Of a stretch of 6,518 nucleotides of DNA, positions 1 through 5,680 are shown piece after piece. Location: NCBI GenBank assembly GCA_030529205.1, contig JAUMXJ010000063.1, positions 1-6,518 on the forward strand, written 5' to 3'. The notes below the pieces were generated by a model. The model did no database searches. It saw only the letters and a list, made by a program, of their open reading frames with translations, and was not told the DNA's origin. Positions within the stretch are counted from its first letter, which is position 1. Every line of letters starts with the position of its first letter. Position numbers and translations under genes: made by a program. The stretch comes from Bacillota bacterium (GTDB taxonomy: Bacteria; Bacillota; Clostridia; Peptostreptococcales; Acidaminobacteraceae).

Positions 1-33
1 GGCTGTCTGCTTGCGGCTGTCTGCAAGCGGCTA
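1..33. repeat. 14-bp tandem repeat at the window edge, next to the gdpP stop
   Basis: Two adjacent 14-base copies (1-14 and 15-28) share GGCTGTCTGC and GC at the end and differ only at two bases (TT versus AA). A third, partial copy (GGCT) starts at 29 and runs into the gdpP stop codon. The TT/AA difference makes the two copies partly self-complementary: bases 7-14 can pair with 23-30 (8 bp with one G-T pair, 8-base loop). This could be the start of the gdpP 3' hairpin or terminator, or the end of a longer repeat array outside the window. No T-run for a minus-strand terminator can be seen because the window ends here. Confidence 0.6.
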
Positions 34-1980
34 GCGCTCTTCCTCCGAAGATTGATAGTACTGGTCGATGGCATCGATCAACATGGCTTTCACTTCTTCT
101 ACGGTCTTGTCTTTGAACTGCGCGCCGGCAACCTCGAGATGCCCGCCTCCGCCGATGGTTTCGAGTATAATCTGCACATTGACCTCACCGAGCGATCTGC
201 CGGAGATAAATGTCATTCCGGAATCCGAGCGACCGATGACGAACGACGCCAAAATGCCCTTGATGTCGAGAAGGTCGTTCGCGGCCTGTGCGGCAATCAG
301 TTGAATTTGTGCATTTTCCACACGGGTGGACGCCACGGCGATGTCTCCGCGATACCGCTCCGCTTCTCCGACAATGATGGCGCGCGTCCTGAAGACTTCC
401 AAATCGTCCTGGAAAAGCTGTCTGACCTTAATCGGATCGGCGCTGCTGCGTCTCAGGAAGGAAGCCGCCTCAAATGTACGCGTTCCGGTTCTGAGTGAAA
501 AATTCTTGGTGTCCACAATAATGCCGGCGAGAAGCGCATCCGCCTCTTCCGGGAGAAGTGCGGGCTTTTCGGTGATGTATTGGAGCACCTCGGTGACGAG
601 TTCGCATGTGCTCGATGAATAAGGCTCGACATACTTCACAACCGCCTTGTCGATAAACTCGGCACCTCGTCTGTGGTGGTCGATGACGACGACGCGCTCC
701 ACCGCATCGACCAGCGGAGGGAAATCGCATATGCTCGTCTTATGGGTATCCACCACCACGAGCAGGCTGTCATCTTCGACCAGAGAGAGCGCTTCTTCTC
801 CTGTGACGAAGCTGTACTCCTCGTTGTCCGCAAATGTGCTGTACACCGCTTCAATCGCGGCGGTGACCCCGGTCATCACGATGTACGGATTGCCGCCGAG
901 GAGTCTGACCGCTCTGTAAACGCCGACACATGCCCCGAATGAGTCCATATCCGGATAGCGATGCCCCATGATGATGACATTGCCGCTCTCCTTGATCAGG
1001 GAGCGTACGCCATGCGCGATAACCCTTGCCTTGACTCTGTTTCGCTTCTCCACCGCCTTGGTCTTTCCGCCGTAATATTCGTAGTTGCCGCCTTTTCGAA
1101 GAACCGCCTGGTCCCCGCCTCTTCCGAGCGCGATTTCGAGACAGCTGTATGCTTCCGCCTCCAATGCCTGCAGGCTGTCGCTCTCATATCCGACGCCGAT
1201 ACTGAACGTAATCGGCATCTTGTTGCCGGCGTCGATTTCCCGCGCGTCGTCCAAAATTGCAAACTTCAATTGCTCCACCTTCCTCAGGGCGACATTGTTG
1301 GCAATCACCAAAAACTTGTCGGCGGAGAGGCGTTTGACGAGTGCATTGTGCCCGCCGCCCCATCGATAGATGACTTTTTCGATTTCGGACTTGATAAACG
1401 GAAGCCTGTCGTCCTTGAGATCCTTGCTGACCTCATCGAGATTGTCCACGCTGATGTGGAAGACAACCGGCATATTGTCCTGGTAGCTGTTCGACAATTT
1501 CACATAATCCGTCGTATCCATAAAATACAGGATGGTATCGTCCCTGCCGGGCACCTTGCTTGAGAAAATGCTGTATATATTCTTGTTGACCTGAACTTCC
1601 TCCTGATGGAATCCGACCTGAAGAAAATCAATCTGAAGTTCCGCGATAAAGTCGAAGATCGACTGACCGATGAGACTGTCGTCGGGGAACATACCGGAGA
1701 ATAGGGAATTATAATATGTCATCGTCCCCGTAGAGGACACGATCACTACGGGAAGCGGCAGATTTTGTACCGTGTACTTCGCTTCCGTATCCACCCCTTC
1801 CACAATATCCTGAATCTCCTTATGCTTCCGGTCTCTTTCATTTTTTGAAATCACAAAGACAAACGGAACAATGACAATGACCGCGAAAAGCGCAATCCCG
1901 CCCAGGACAAAATCGAAATATGTGAGCACCGCCGCCATTAGCGCCGCCAAAATAATCAAAATCCAATCTATCATTCTCAT
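31..1980 (-). CDS. gdpP: GdpP family membrane c-di-AMP phosphodiesterase (DHH/DHHA1)
   Basis: Known role of the family: GdpP (YybT in Bacillus) hydrolyses c-di-AMP to pApA at the inner face of the membrane and so tunes osmotic balance, wall stress and beta-lactam tolerance. Seen here in 649 residues, about the family's usual length (Bacillus YybT is near 660): two membrane segments (about 6-21 and 25-44), a PAS-like region (about 70-165), a degenerate GGDEF domain (about 170-300) where the signature reads SADKF (219-223), then the DHH domain with GHRYPDMD (339-346), D411 in VVDTH, the DHH motif (434-436) and D490, and a C-terminal DHHA1 domain with GGGGH (610-614). The metal-binding residues all look present, so the enzyme should be active. 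The stop is TAG. A GAGGTG site overlaps the yybS stop, only 4 bases from the first ATG and 10 from a second ATG two codons later, so the start could be either; translational coupling to yybS is likely. The usual downstream neighbours rplI and dnaB/dnaC would lie outside the window. Confidence 0.95.
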   Translation of the reverse strand: MRMIDWILIILAALMAAVLTYFDFVLGGIALFAVIVIVPFVFVISKNERDRKHKEIQDIVEGVDTEAKYTVQNLPLPVVIVSSTGTMTYYNSLFSGMFPDDSLIGQSIFDFIAELQIDFLQVGFHQEEVQVNKNIYSIFSSKVPGRDDTILYFMDTTDYVKLSNSYQDNMPVVFHISVDNLDEVSKDLKDDRLPFIKSEIEKVIYRWGGGHNALVKRLSADKFLVIANNVALRKVEQLKFAILDDAREIDAGNKMPITFSIGVGYESDSLQALEAEAYSCLEIALGRGGDQAVLRKGGNYEYYGGKTKAVEKRNRVKARVIAHGVRSLIKESGNVIIMGHRYPDMDSFGACVGVYRAVRLLGGNPYIVMTGVTAAIEAVYSTFADNEEYSFVTGEEALSLVEDDSLLVVVDTHKTSICDFPPLVDAVERVVVIDHHRRGAEFIDKAVVKYVEPYSSSTCELVTEVLQYITEKPALLPEEADALLAGIIVDTKNFSLRTGTRTFEAASFLRRSSADPIKVRQLFQDDLEVFRTRAIIVGEAERYRGDIAVASTRVENAQIQLIAAQAANDLLDIKGILASFVIGRSDSGMTFISGRSLGEVNVQIILETIGGGGHLEVAGAQFKDKTVEEVKAMLIDAIDQYYQSSEEER

Positions 1981-1983
1981 ACA

Positions 1984-2886
1984 TCACCTCATTTTTCTTC
2001 TGACGCCCCTAAAATCGTAATGAGCGTCTATAATCGCATAGACATAGAACATCAGCGGGCCCATGATCATATGCAAAAATAACATGGCGAGCAGCAGGAC
2101 GAACTTCTTCGAATAAGCCGAAAAAATCAGTCCGATCACGCCTGCGAGACCGACAATGCCCGCCATTGTCATCAGCACCGACAGAATATTGACCAAAAAA
2201 ATATTGCTGCCCCCGATATATGTTGCCAGAAATACAATAAATGTAATCAAAACCGTCAGATTCATCGCCGGACCGGACATAATGAGTCTGCTGAACGGCT
2301 CAATATTCGTGCGAATCCCCATTTTCCTCAAAATATATGCGGCAACCAGCGCGCAAATCATCCCGAAGATATAGTGGGACACGACGATGGAAGACGGAAT
2401 CAACTGAATGAACAGCGCTACAACCGCCGGAATCATCTGCACATCCATGTATCCCGGATTTCGAATCAGAGTGTCCTCCAAGAAGGCCTCAAGCGACAAT
2501 TTGAATTCCGAGACATGCGAAATTTCAAAAAGATCGAAAGCGAGGTAGAAGATGGTCAATGTCGCGATGGATGAAACGGCACCGAATACAGCGGTGTAAT
2601 AAAGCGATTCCCCTCTCGAGAGCGGAATTCCCACACAGAACCCGACGGCGAGCGAAGGAACACTCAACATCGCGTTCACCGGGTTGATCACAAGCGACGC
2701 AATGACGAACGCGACAAAAGCGGCGCCGAAAACATAGGGAGCATCCGCCTTCATCGACAGGATTGCCATCGTCACGGGCAAGGCCACGACTTGAAACAAC
2801 CACCCGATCGGCAAAAGCGCCCCGATCATAAATATAGCGGAAATAGCCGCAAAAATGGCGGCATTCGTTAGCTGATTCGTTTTCAC
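1984..2886 (-). CDS. yybS: YybS-like DUF2232 multi-pass membrane protein
   Basis: This 300-residue protein is almost wholly hydrophobic, with about eight membrane segments (roughly 8-25, 28-44, 50-68, 73-90, 96-118, 150-186, 207-240 and 243-284) and a basic C-terminal tail ending RRKMR. Its position directly before gdpP, in the same direction with 3 bases between, and the N-terminal pattern of Lys-Thr followed by a small-residue helix fit the YybS/DUF2232 family. That family has no proven function; distant likeness to S-component-type membrane proteins has been suggested, and nothing here settles a substrate. The start is GTG. No Shine-Dalgarno site precedes it, but a TGTTATAAT box ends six bases before the GTG, so the message may be leaderless. 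The assignment leans on gene order and membrane pattern rather than on a catalytic motif. The stop codon TGA is part of the gdpP ribosome-binding region. Confidence 0.85.
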   Translation of the reverse strand: MKTNQLTNAAIFAAISAIFMIGALLPIGWLFQVVALPVTMAILSMKADAPYVFGAAFVAFVIASLVINPVNAMLSVPSLAVGFCVGIPLSRGESLYYTAVFGAVSSIATLTIFYLAFDLFEISHVSEFKLSLEAFLEDTLIRNPGYMDVQMIPAVVALFIQLIPSSIVVSHYIFGMICALVAAYILRKMGIRTNIEPFSRLIMSGPAMNLTVLITFIVFLATYIGGSNIFLVNILSVLMTMAGIVGLAGVIGLIFSAYSKKFVLLLAMLFLHMIMGPLMFYVYAIIDAHYDFRGVRRKMR

Positions 2887-2892
2887 AATGCC

Positions 2893-2919
2893 ATTATAAC
2901 ATTACATAGCAACATTCAA
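2893..2919 (-). promoter_or_regulatory. Extended -10 promoter for the yybS-gdpP operon
   Basis: On the minus strand, TGTTATAAT lies at 2901-2893, a perfect extended -10 element. A partial -35 box, TTGAAT, lies at 2919-2914 with a short 15-base spacer; an extended -10 can tolerate this. The six bases after the -10 lead straight to the GTG start codon at 2886, so the predicted transcription start is the first base of the codon. Confidence 0.65.
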
Positions 2920-2920
2920 C

Positions 2921-2960
2921 GGCATAATTCATAAAATAGAGGCATGAATCATGATAAAAA
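2921..2960. repeat. Imperfect direct repeat with 20-bp period between divergent promoters
   Basis: GGCATAATTCAT (2921-2932) recurs as GGCATGAATCAT (2941-2952), 10 of 12 bases the same and exactly 20 bases apart, close to two helical turns. The following eight bases of each unit are A-rich and match weakly. The repeat lies between the two divergent promoters, where a regulator could act on both. The region is AT-rich, so chance similarity is possible. Confidence 0.35.
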
Positions 2961-2963
2961 TTA

Positions 2964-2992
2964 TTAATTAGGCGTTAAAATGATGCTATAAT
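2964..2992 (+). promoter_or_regulatory. Extended -10 promoter for the binding-protein gene
   Basis: TGCTATAAT lies at 2984-2992, a perfect extended -10. The hexamer 17 bases upstream, TTAATT at 2964-2969, is a weak -35 match within an A/T-rich stretch that might act as an UP-like element. Transcription would start near 2998-3000, giving a leader of about 55 bases before the ATG at 3055, unlike the two other promoters in the window. Confidence 0.7.
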
Positions 2993-3007
2993 GACCGTTG
3001 TTGAGAG

Positions 3008-3022
3008 CAATTTTCAAAATTG
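3008..3022. promoter_or_regulatory. 15-bp perfect palindrome in the binding-protein leader (possible operator)
   Basis: CAATTTT and AAAATTG form a perfect 7-base inverted repeat around a single C. It lies about 10-25 bases after the predicted transcription start, a position where a bound repressor would block transcription. As RNA it would make only a weak A-U stem. A second TTCAAAA follows 13 bases after the one inside the palindrome (3013-3019 and 3026-3032). No regulator gene is visible in the window. Confidence 0.4.
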
Positions 3023-3036
3023 ACATTCAAAACGGA

Positions 3037-3045
3037 AAAGGAGGG
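3037..3045 (+). promoter_or_regulatory. Strong ribosome-binding site that fixes the start at 3055
   Basis: AAAGGAGGG ends nine bases before the ATG at 3055. It picks that codon over an upstream in-frame TTG at 2998, which would add 19 residues ahead of the signal peptide and sits at the predicted transcription start. The ATG at 3047 is out of frame. Confidence 0.85.
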
Positions 3046-3054
3046 CATGTTCGC

Positions 3055-4158
3055 ATGCAACATAATATGAAAACATCTCAAAAACTCTTGAAGGTTCTCG
3101 CGCTCACCCTGCTGATCGCATTGATGCTCGCCGGCTGTACCGGGAACAACAAGGACAACACGACAACTCAGTCTTCTCAAATCAGCACTGAGACAACAAC
3201 CGGATCCGTGACATCCGAAACCACTACGACATCGGAAGCTGCAACCACCGGGACAACCGCGTCGGAAGAGCACGTGGACGTCAGGGTTCTCGCACTCAAA
3301 GGACCTACCGCTATCGGTCTTGTGGATTTCATGAACAGAGCGGAAGGCGCTGAAGTGAACGGCAATCACTATATGTTCCAAGTTGCCGGAGCACCGGATG
3401 AAGCCGTTGCGGCAATCGTCAAGGGCGAAGTCGACATCGCGGCGGTTCCTGCCAATATGGCGGCGGCACTTTACAAAAAGACCGACGGCGCGATTCAGGT
3501 GCTGGGAATCAACACGCTCGGTGTACTCTATATCTGCGGTGCGGACGCGGAAATCAAGTCCGTCAAAGACCTCGACGGGAAGACCGTCTATGCGAGCGGC
3601 AAAGGTGCTACGCCTGAGTATGTCCTGACATACCTTCTCGAAAAAAACGGCATCACCAATGCCAATATCGAGTGGAAAAGCGAGCACGGAGAATGTGTAG
3701 CCGCACTCGCACAGGACCCGAACGCCATCGCAATGCTGCCTCAGCCTTTTGTCAGTGCAGCCAAAATGAAAAATCAGGATTTAAAGGTATTGGTCGACCT
3801 CACAAAGGAATGGGATGCCGTCAACCCTGAAAACAAGTTGATTACAGGCGTTGTTGTGGCAAGAAAAGAATTTATCGAGGCGCATCCGGCGGTCATCGCG
3901 GATTTCCTCCGCAACTACGAACAATCCGTCGCATCGGTCAATGAAAACACCGAGGAGATCGGCAAACTCGTCGAAAAATTCGGCATTGTTCCCGCTAAGG
4001 TTGCAAATGCGGCAATTCCTCAATGCAATATCGTCCTCATCACCGGCGAAGAGATGAAGGCCAACCTCGGAAAATACCTTGAGATCCTTCACGGCATGAA
4101 TCCGAAGGCGATCGGCGGACAGGTTCCGGATGATGCATTCTACTTCATGATGCCGTAA
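3055..4158 (+). CDS. NitT/TauT-type ABC importer substrate-binding lipoprotein
   Basis: Predicted extracytoplasmic binding protein that captures a small solute and hands it to the permease encoded downstream. In 367 residues it shows a lipoprotein signal peptide: a basic start, a hydrophobic stretch (about 11-25) and the lipobox LAGC with the lipidated Cys at 28. A Thr/Ser/Glu-rich linker follows (about 29-72), then an NMT1/THI5/SsuA-like periplasmic-binding fold that opens with VRVLALKGPTAIGLVDFM. Further segments that fit the family are APDEAV, DIAAVPANMAAALYKK, GKTVYASGKGATPEYV, LPQPFVSAAKM and VVVARKEFIEAHPAVIADFL. The ligand is unknown: sulfonate, nitrate, pyrimidine-type and other substrates occur in this superfamily and the sequence does not decide between them. 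It is the first gene of the importer, but a terminator follows it, which would make more binding protein than permease. The stop is TAA. Confidence 0.92.
   Translation: MQHNMKTSQKLLKVLALTLLIALMLAGCTGNNKDNTTTQSSQISTETTTGSVTSETTTTSEAATTGTTASEEHVDVRVLALKGPTAIGLVDFMNRAEGAEVNGNHYMFQVAGAPDEAVAAIVKGEVDIAAVPANMAAALYKKTDGAIQVLGINTLGVLYICGADAEIKSVKDLDGKTVYASGKGATPEYVLTYLLEKNGITNANIEWKSEHGECVAALAQDPNAIAMLPQPFVSAAKMKNQDLKVLVDLTKEWDAVNPENKLITGVVVARKEFIEAHPAVIADFLRNYEQSVASVNENTEEIGKLVEKFGIVPAKVANAAIPQCNIVLITGEEMKANLGKYLEILHGMNPKAIGGQVPDDAFYFMMP
3139..3270 (+). other. Low-complexity Thr/Ser/Glu-rich linker in the lipoprotein
   Basis: Residues 29-72 of the binding protein are mostly Thr, Ser, Glu and Ala, with several runs of two to four Thr. 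It is probably a flexible tether that holds the binding domain away from the lipid anchor and across the thick wall. Such linkers are common in Gram-positive lipoproteins. Confidence 0.8.
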
Positions 4159-4175
4159 TCCTGTCGTGTTCAAAA

Positions 4176-4270
4176 CCGAAAGATACGAAAAAATGCGAAA
4201 AATGCGAAAAGGCTGCTGCAAGGCGGCCTTTTCTTTTGTCGATTCTCGTCATTTTTCGTCGTCTTTCGTA
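4176..4270. repeat. Long imperfect inverted repeat enclosing the terminator
   Basis: The left arm (about 4176-4206) and the right arm (about 4239-4270) are imperfect reverse complements. CGAAAGA at 4177-4183 pairs with TCTTTCG at 4262-4268, and ACGAAAAAATG at 4185-4195 pairs, with one base bulged, with CATTTTTCGT at 4250-4259. The inner parts match less well. Together with the terminator stem inside, this could fold into one long hairpin. The left arm also holds two tandem copies of ATGCGAAAA (4193-4201 and 4202-4210). Confidence 0.6.
4207..4237 (+). terminator. Intrinsic terminator after the binding-protein gene
   Basis: AAAAGGCTGC (4207-4216) pairs with GCGGCCTTTT (4223-4232) to give a 10-bp stem with one G-T pair and a six-base loop, followed by TTTTCTTTT (4229-4237). 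It lies about 50 bases after the TAA of the binding-protein gene. It should end most transcripts before the permease gene, with possible partial read-through. Confidence 0.85.
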
Positions 4271-4291
4271 ACTTTTCGACGATTGCACCCA

Positions 4292-4320
4292 TTCTGATAT
4301 TGCATTCCTTCTGATATAAT
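4292..4320 (+). promoter_or_regulatory. Extended -10 promoter directly before the permease start
   Basis: TGATATAAT (4312-4320) is a perfect extended -10. A poor -35 match, TTCTGA at 4292-4297, lies 17 bases upstream. Seven bases separate the box from the ATG at 4328, so transcription should begin within a base of the start codon. The upstream terminator makes a separate promoter reasonable. Confidence 0.6.
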
Positions 4321-4327
4321 GCAGAAT

Positions 4328-5074
4328 ATGACGAACAAAATCAAAATCTGGGCAGTCCTCGTGTGGATTGTCGTATGGCAAATCGGGAGCATGGCGGTCG
4401 GATACCGGTTTTTATTGCCGCCGCCTCTGAGTGTCGGCAGGTCTCTGCTGCATCTTTTGGGCGAGTCGGATTTTTATCTCAGCGTATTTTCGTCCATTGC
4501 CAGAATCTCAATCGGCTTCCTCTCAGGCTTTGTCGCAGCTGTCGCTCTCGCACCCCTCTCGGTTCGATACAGATACCTGGGAGAGCTGCTCGCTCCGCTT
4601 GTTTTCACAATCAAGACCGTGCCCGTCGCCTCGTTCATCATTTTGATTCTCATCTGGGCTTCCGCAAAACAAATGTCGATTATCATCGCATTTATGATGG
4701 TGTTCCCGATTCTCTACACCAATATTCGCTCCGGAATCCAAAACACGGATAAAAAGCTCCTCGAGTTCTCAAAAGTCTTCGCACTGTCCAAGTACAAAGA
4801 ATTCCGCTATATTTATCTGCCTGAAATCATGCCGCTTCTCACCGCCGGTGCATCCCTTTCCGTCGGACTCGCCTGGAAGGCCGGCATCGCCGCGGAAATC
4901 ATCGGGCTTCCTAGACACTCCATCGGCGAGAGTCTCTACAATGCCAAAATCTACTTCGACACCGAGAACCTCTTTGCCTGGACATTCGTCATCGTCTGTC
5001 TGAGCATTCTTTTCGAAAAGACATTTATGCTGATTCTGAAACGCATCACCGGACAAAAAAAGATATCGAGGTAG
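4328..5074 (+). CDS. NitT/TauT-type ABC transporter permease
   Basis: Integral membrane subunit of the importer, expected to act as a homodimer and to couple to the ATPase through its cytoplasmic loop. With the start used here it has 248 residues, normal for SsuC/TauC/ThiX-type permeases. Seen are about six membrane segments (near 6-24, 53-76, 88-111, 114-132, 170-192 and 216-238), the early FLLPPPLSVGRSL stretch typical of this class, and an EAA-like coupling loop (about 146-167) reading EFSKVFALSKYK followed by IYLPEIMP. The later AAEIIGLPRHSIGESL segment also fits the family. An ATG nine bases upstream (4319) is in frame but overlaps the -10 box, so 4328 is preferred. No Shine-Dalgarno site precedes either codon. 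The TAG stop lies three bases before the ATPase start. Confidence 0.92.
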   Translation: MTNKIKIWAVLVWIVVWQIGSMAVGYRFLLPPPLSVGRSLLHLLGESDFYLSVFSSIARISIGFLSGFVAAVALAPLSVRYRYLGELLAPLVFTIKTVPVASFIILILIWASAKQMSIIIAFMMVFPILYTNIRSGIQNTDKKLLEFSKVFALSKYKEFRYIYLPEIMPLLTAGASLSVGLAWKAGIAAEIIGLPRHSIGESLYNAKIYFDTENLFAWTFVIVCLSILFEKTFMLILKRITGQKKISR

Positions 5075-5077
5075 ATT

Positions 5078-5680
5078 ATGCTGAAACTGACCGACGTATC
5101 CAAACATTATGACAACAAACATATTCTGAACCGACTCAATCTGCACTTCGAAGGCGGACGTCTCTATGTCATTACGGGCGAATCCGGTTCGGGAAAGACA
5201 ACTCTTCTGCGCATTCTTATGGGACTTGAAGAATACGAAGGAGAGATCGTATGGCGGGAGCATGCGAAGGCGGCAGTCTTTCAGGAGGACAGGCTTTTGG
5301 AACACTTGAGTGCGCTCCGGAATATCCGGCTCGTACAGCAACGAACCGCCCAAAGCGCCCACGACATATCCGCGGACATTCTCGCGCTTCAAACCCTTAA
5401 TTTGGGCGAAGATCTTCATACACCCGCGGAAAAGCTGTCAGGCGGCATGCGCAGGCGTGTCGCCATTATACGCGCTCTCGAAAGCGGTGCGGATGTACTC
5501 TTTTTTGATGAAGCGCTCAAAGGATTGGACGAAAAGAATCGAGCCCGTACCCTGGAGTACATTCGCCAAAAAATTGCAGGCAAGACCGTCTTCTGGGTCA
5601 CACACGACCGGAGCGAGCTGACCGCCCTCGGTCCTTGCACCATCTATCATCTCGCGGACGGACAACTCCGCCTCAATTGA
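5078..5680 (+). CDS. ABC importer ATPase subunit (short, NitT/TauT type)
   Basis: Cytoplasmic ATP-hydrolysing subunit that drives the adjoining permease. All ABC ATPase motifs are present in 200 residues: Walker A GESGSGKT (34-41), Q-loop Q69 in VFQEDRLL, signature LSGGM (120-124), Walker B DVLFFDE (139-145), D-loop KGLD (148-151) and the switch His176 in WVTHD. Residue 146 is Ala, where the family usually has Pro (DEP). It is about 50 residues shorter than typical SsuB/TauB proteins and ends soon after the switch region, so it has no C-terminal extension; the catalytic core is complete. GAGG (5068-5071) gives a good ribosome-binding site six bases before the ATG, overlapping the end of the permease gene, so the two are co-translated. 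It ends in TGA inside a palindrome shared with the convergent gene. Confidence 0.94.
   Translation: MLKLTDVSKHYDNKHILNRLNLHFEGGRLYVITGESGSGKTTLLRILMGLEEYEGEIVWREHAKAAVFQEDRLLEHLSALRNIRLVQQRTAQSAHDISADILALQTLNLGEDLHTPAEKLSGGMRRRVAIIRALESGADVLFFDEALKGLDEKNRARTLEYIRQKIAGKTVFWVTHDRSELTALGPCTIYHLADGQLRLN
5673..5680. other. Palindromic double stop where convergent genes overlap
   Basis: TCAATTGA is its own reverse complement, and both converging genes end on it: each has Asn (AAT) as last residue and TGA as stop. The coding regions thus overlap by eight bases. A weak 5-bp hairpin (5654-5658 with 5667-5671) lies just before but has no T-run in either direction, so no clear terminator separates the two genes. 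Confidence 0.85.

Noticed and set aside
961..1563. A 200-codon open frame on the plus strand inside gdpP
   Set aside because: It is antisense to a clearly conserved DHH-family gene, has no ribosome-binding site, and its product shows no domain; GC-biased codons of the true gene explain it.
2998..3054. Upstream TTG start for the binding protein, at the predicted transcription start
   Set aside because: The strong AAAGGAGGG site fits the ATG at 3055, and the signal peptide and lipobox have normal spacing only from that start.
2887..3054. A riboswitch (for example TPP) before the importer genes
   Set aside because: The predicted leader is only about 55 bases and has no conserved riboswitch core or stem set; only a 15-bp palindrome and a ribosome-binding site are visible.
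2986..3687. A 233-codon open frame on the minus strand across the binding-protein gene
   Set aside because: It is a shadow of the binding-protein frame, rich in Arg, Cys and His, and would extend through the divergent promoter region.
4769..5419. A 216-codon minus-strand open frame across the permease and ATPase genes
   Set aside because: It is antisense to two genes with full family motifs and has no recognisable domain or start signal.
5651..5672. Hairpin near the convergent gene ends as a bidirectional terminator
   Set aside because: The stem is only 5 bp with an eight-base loop and there is no T-run on either side.
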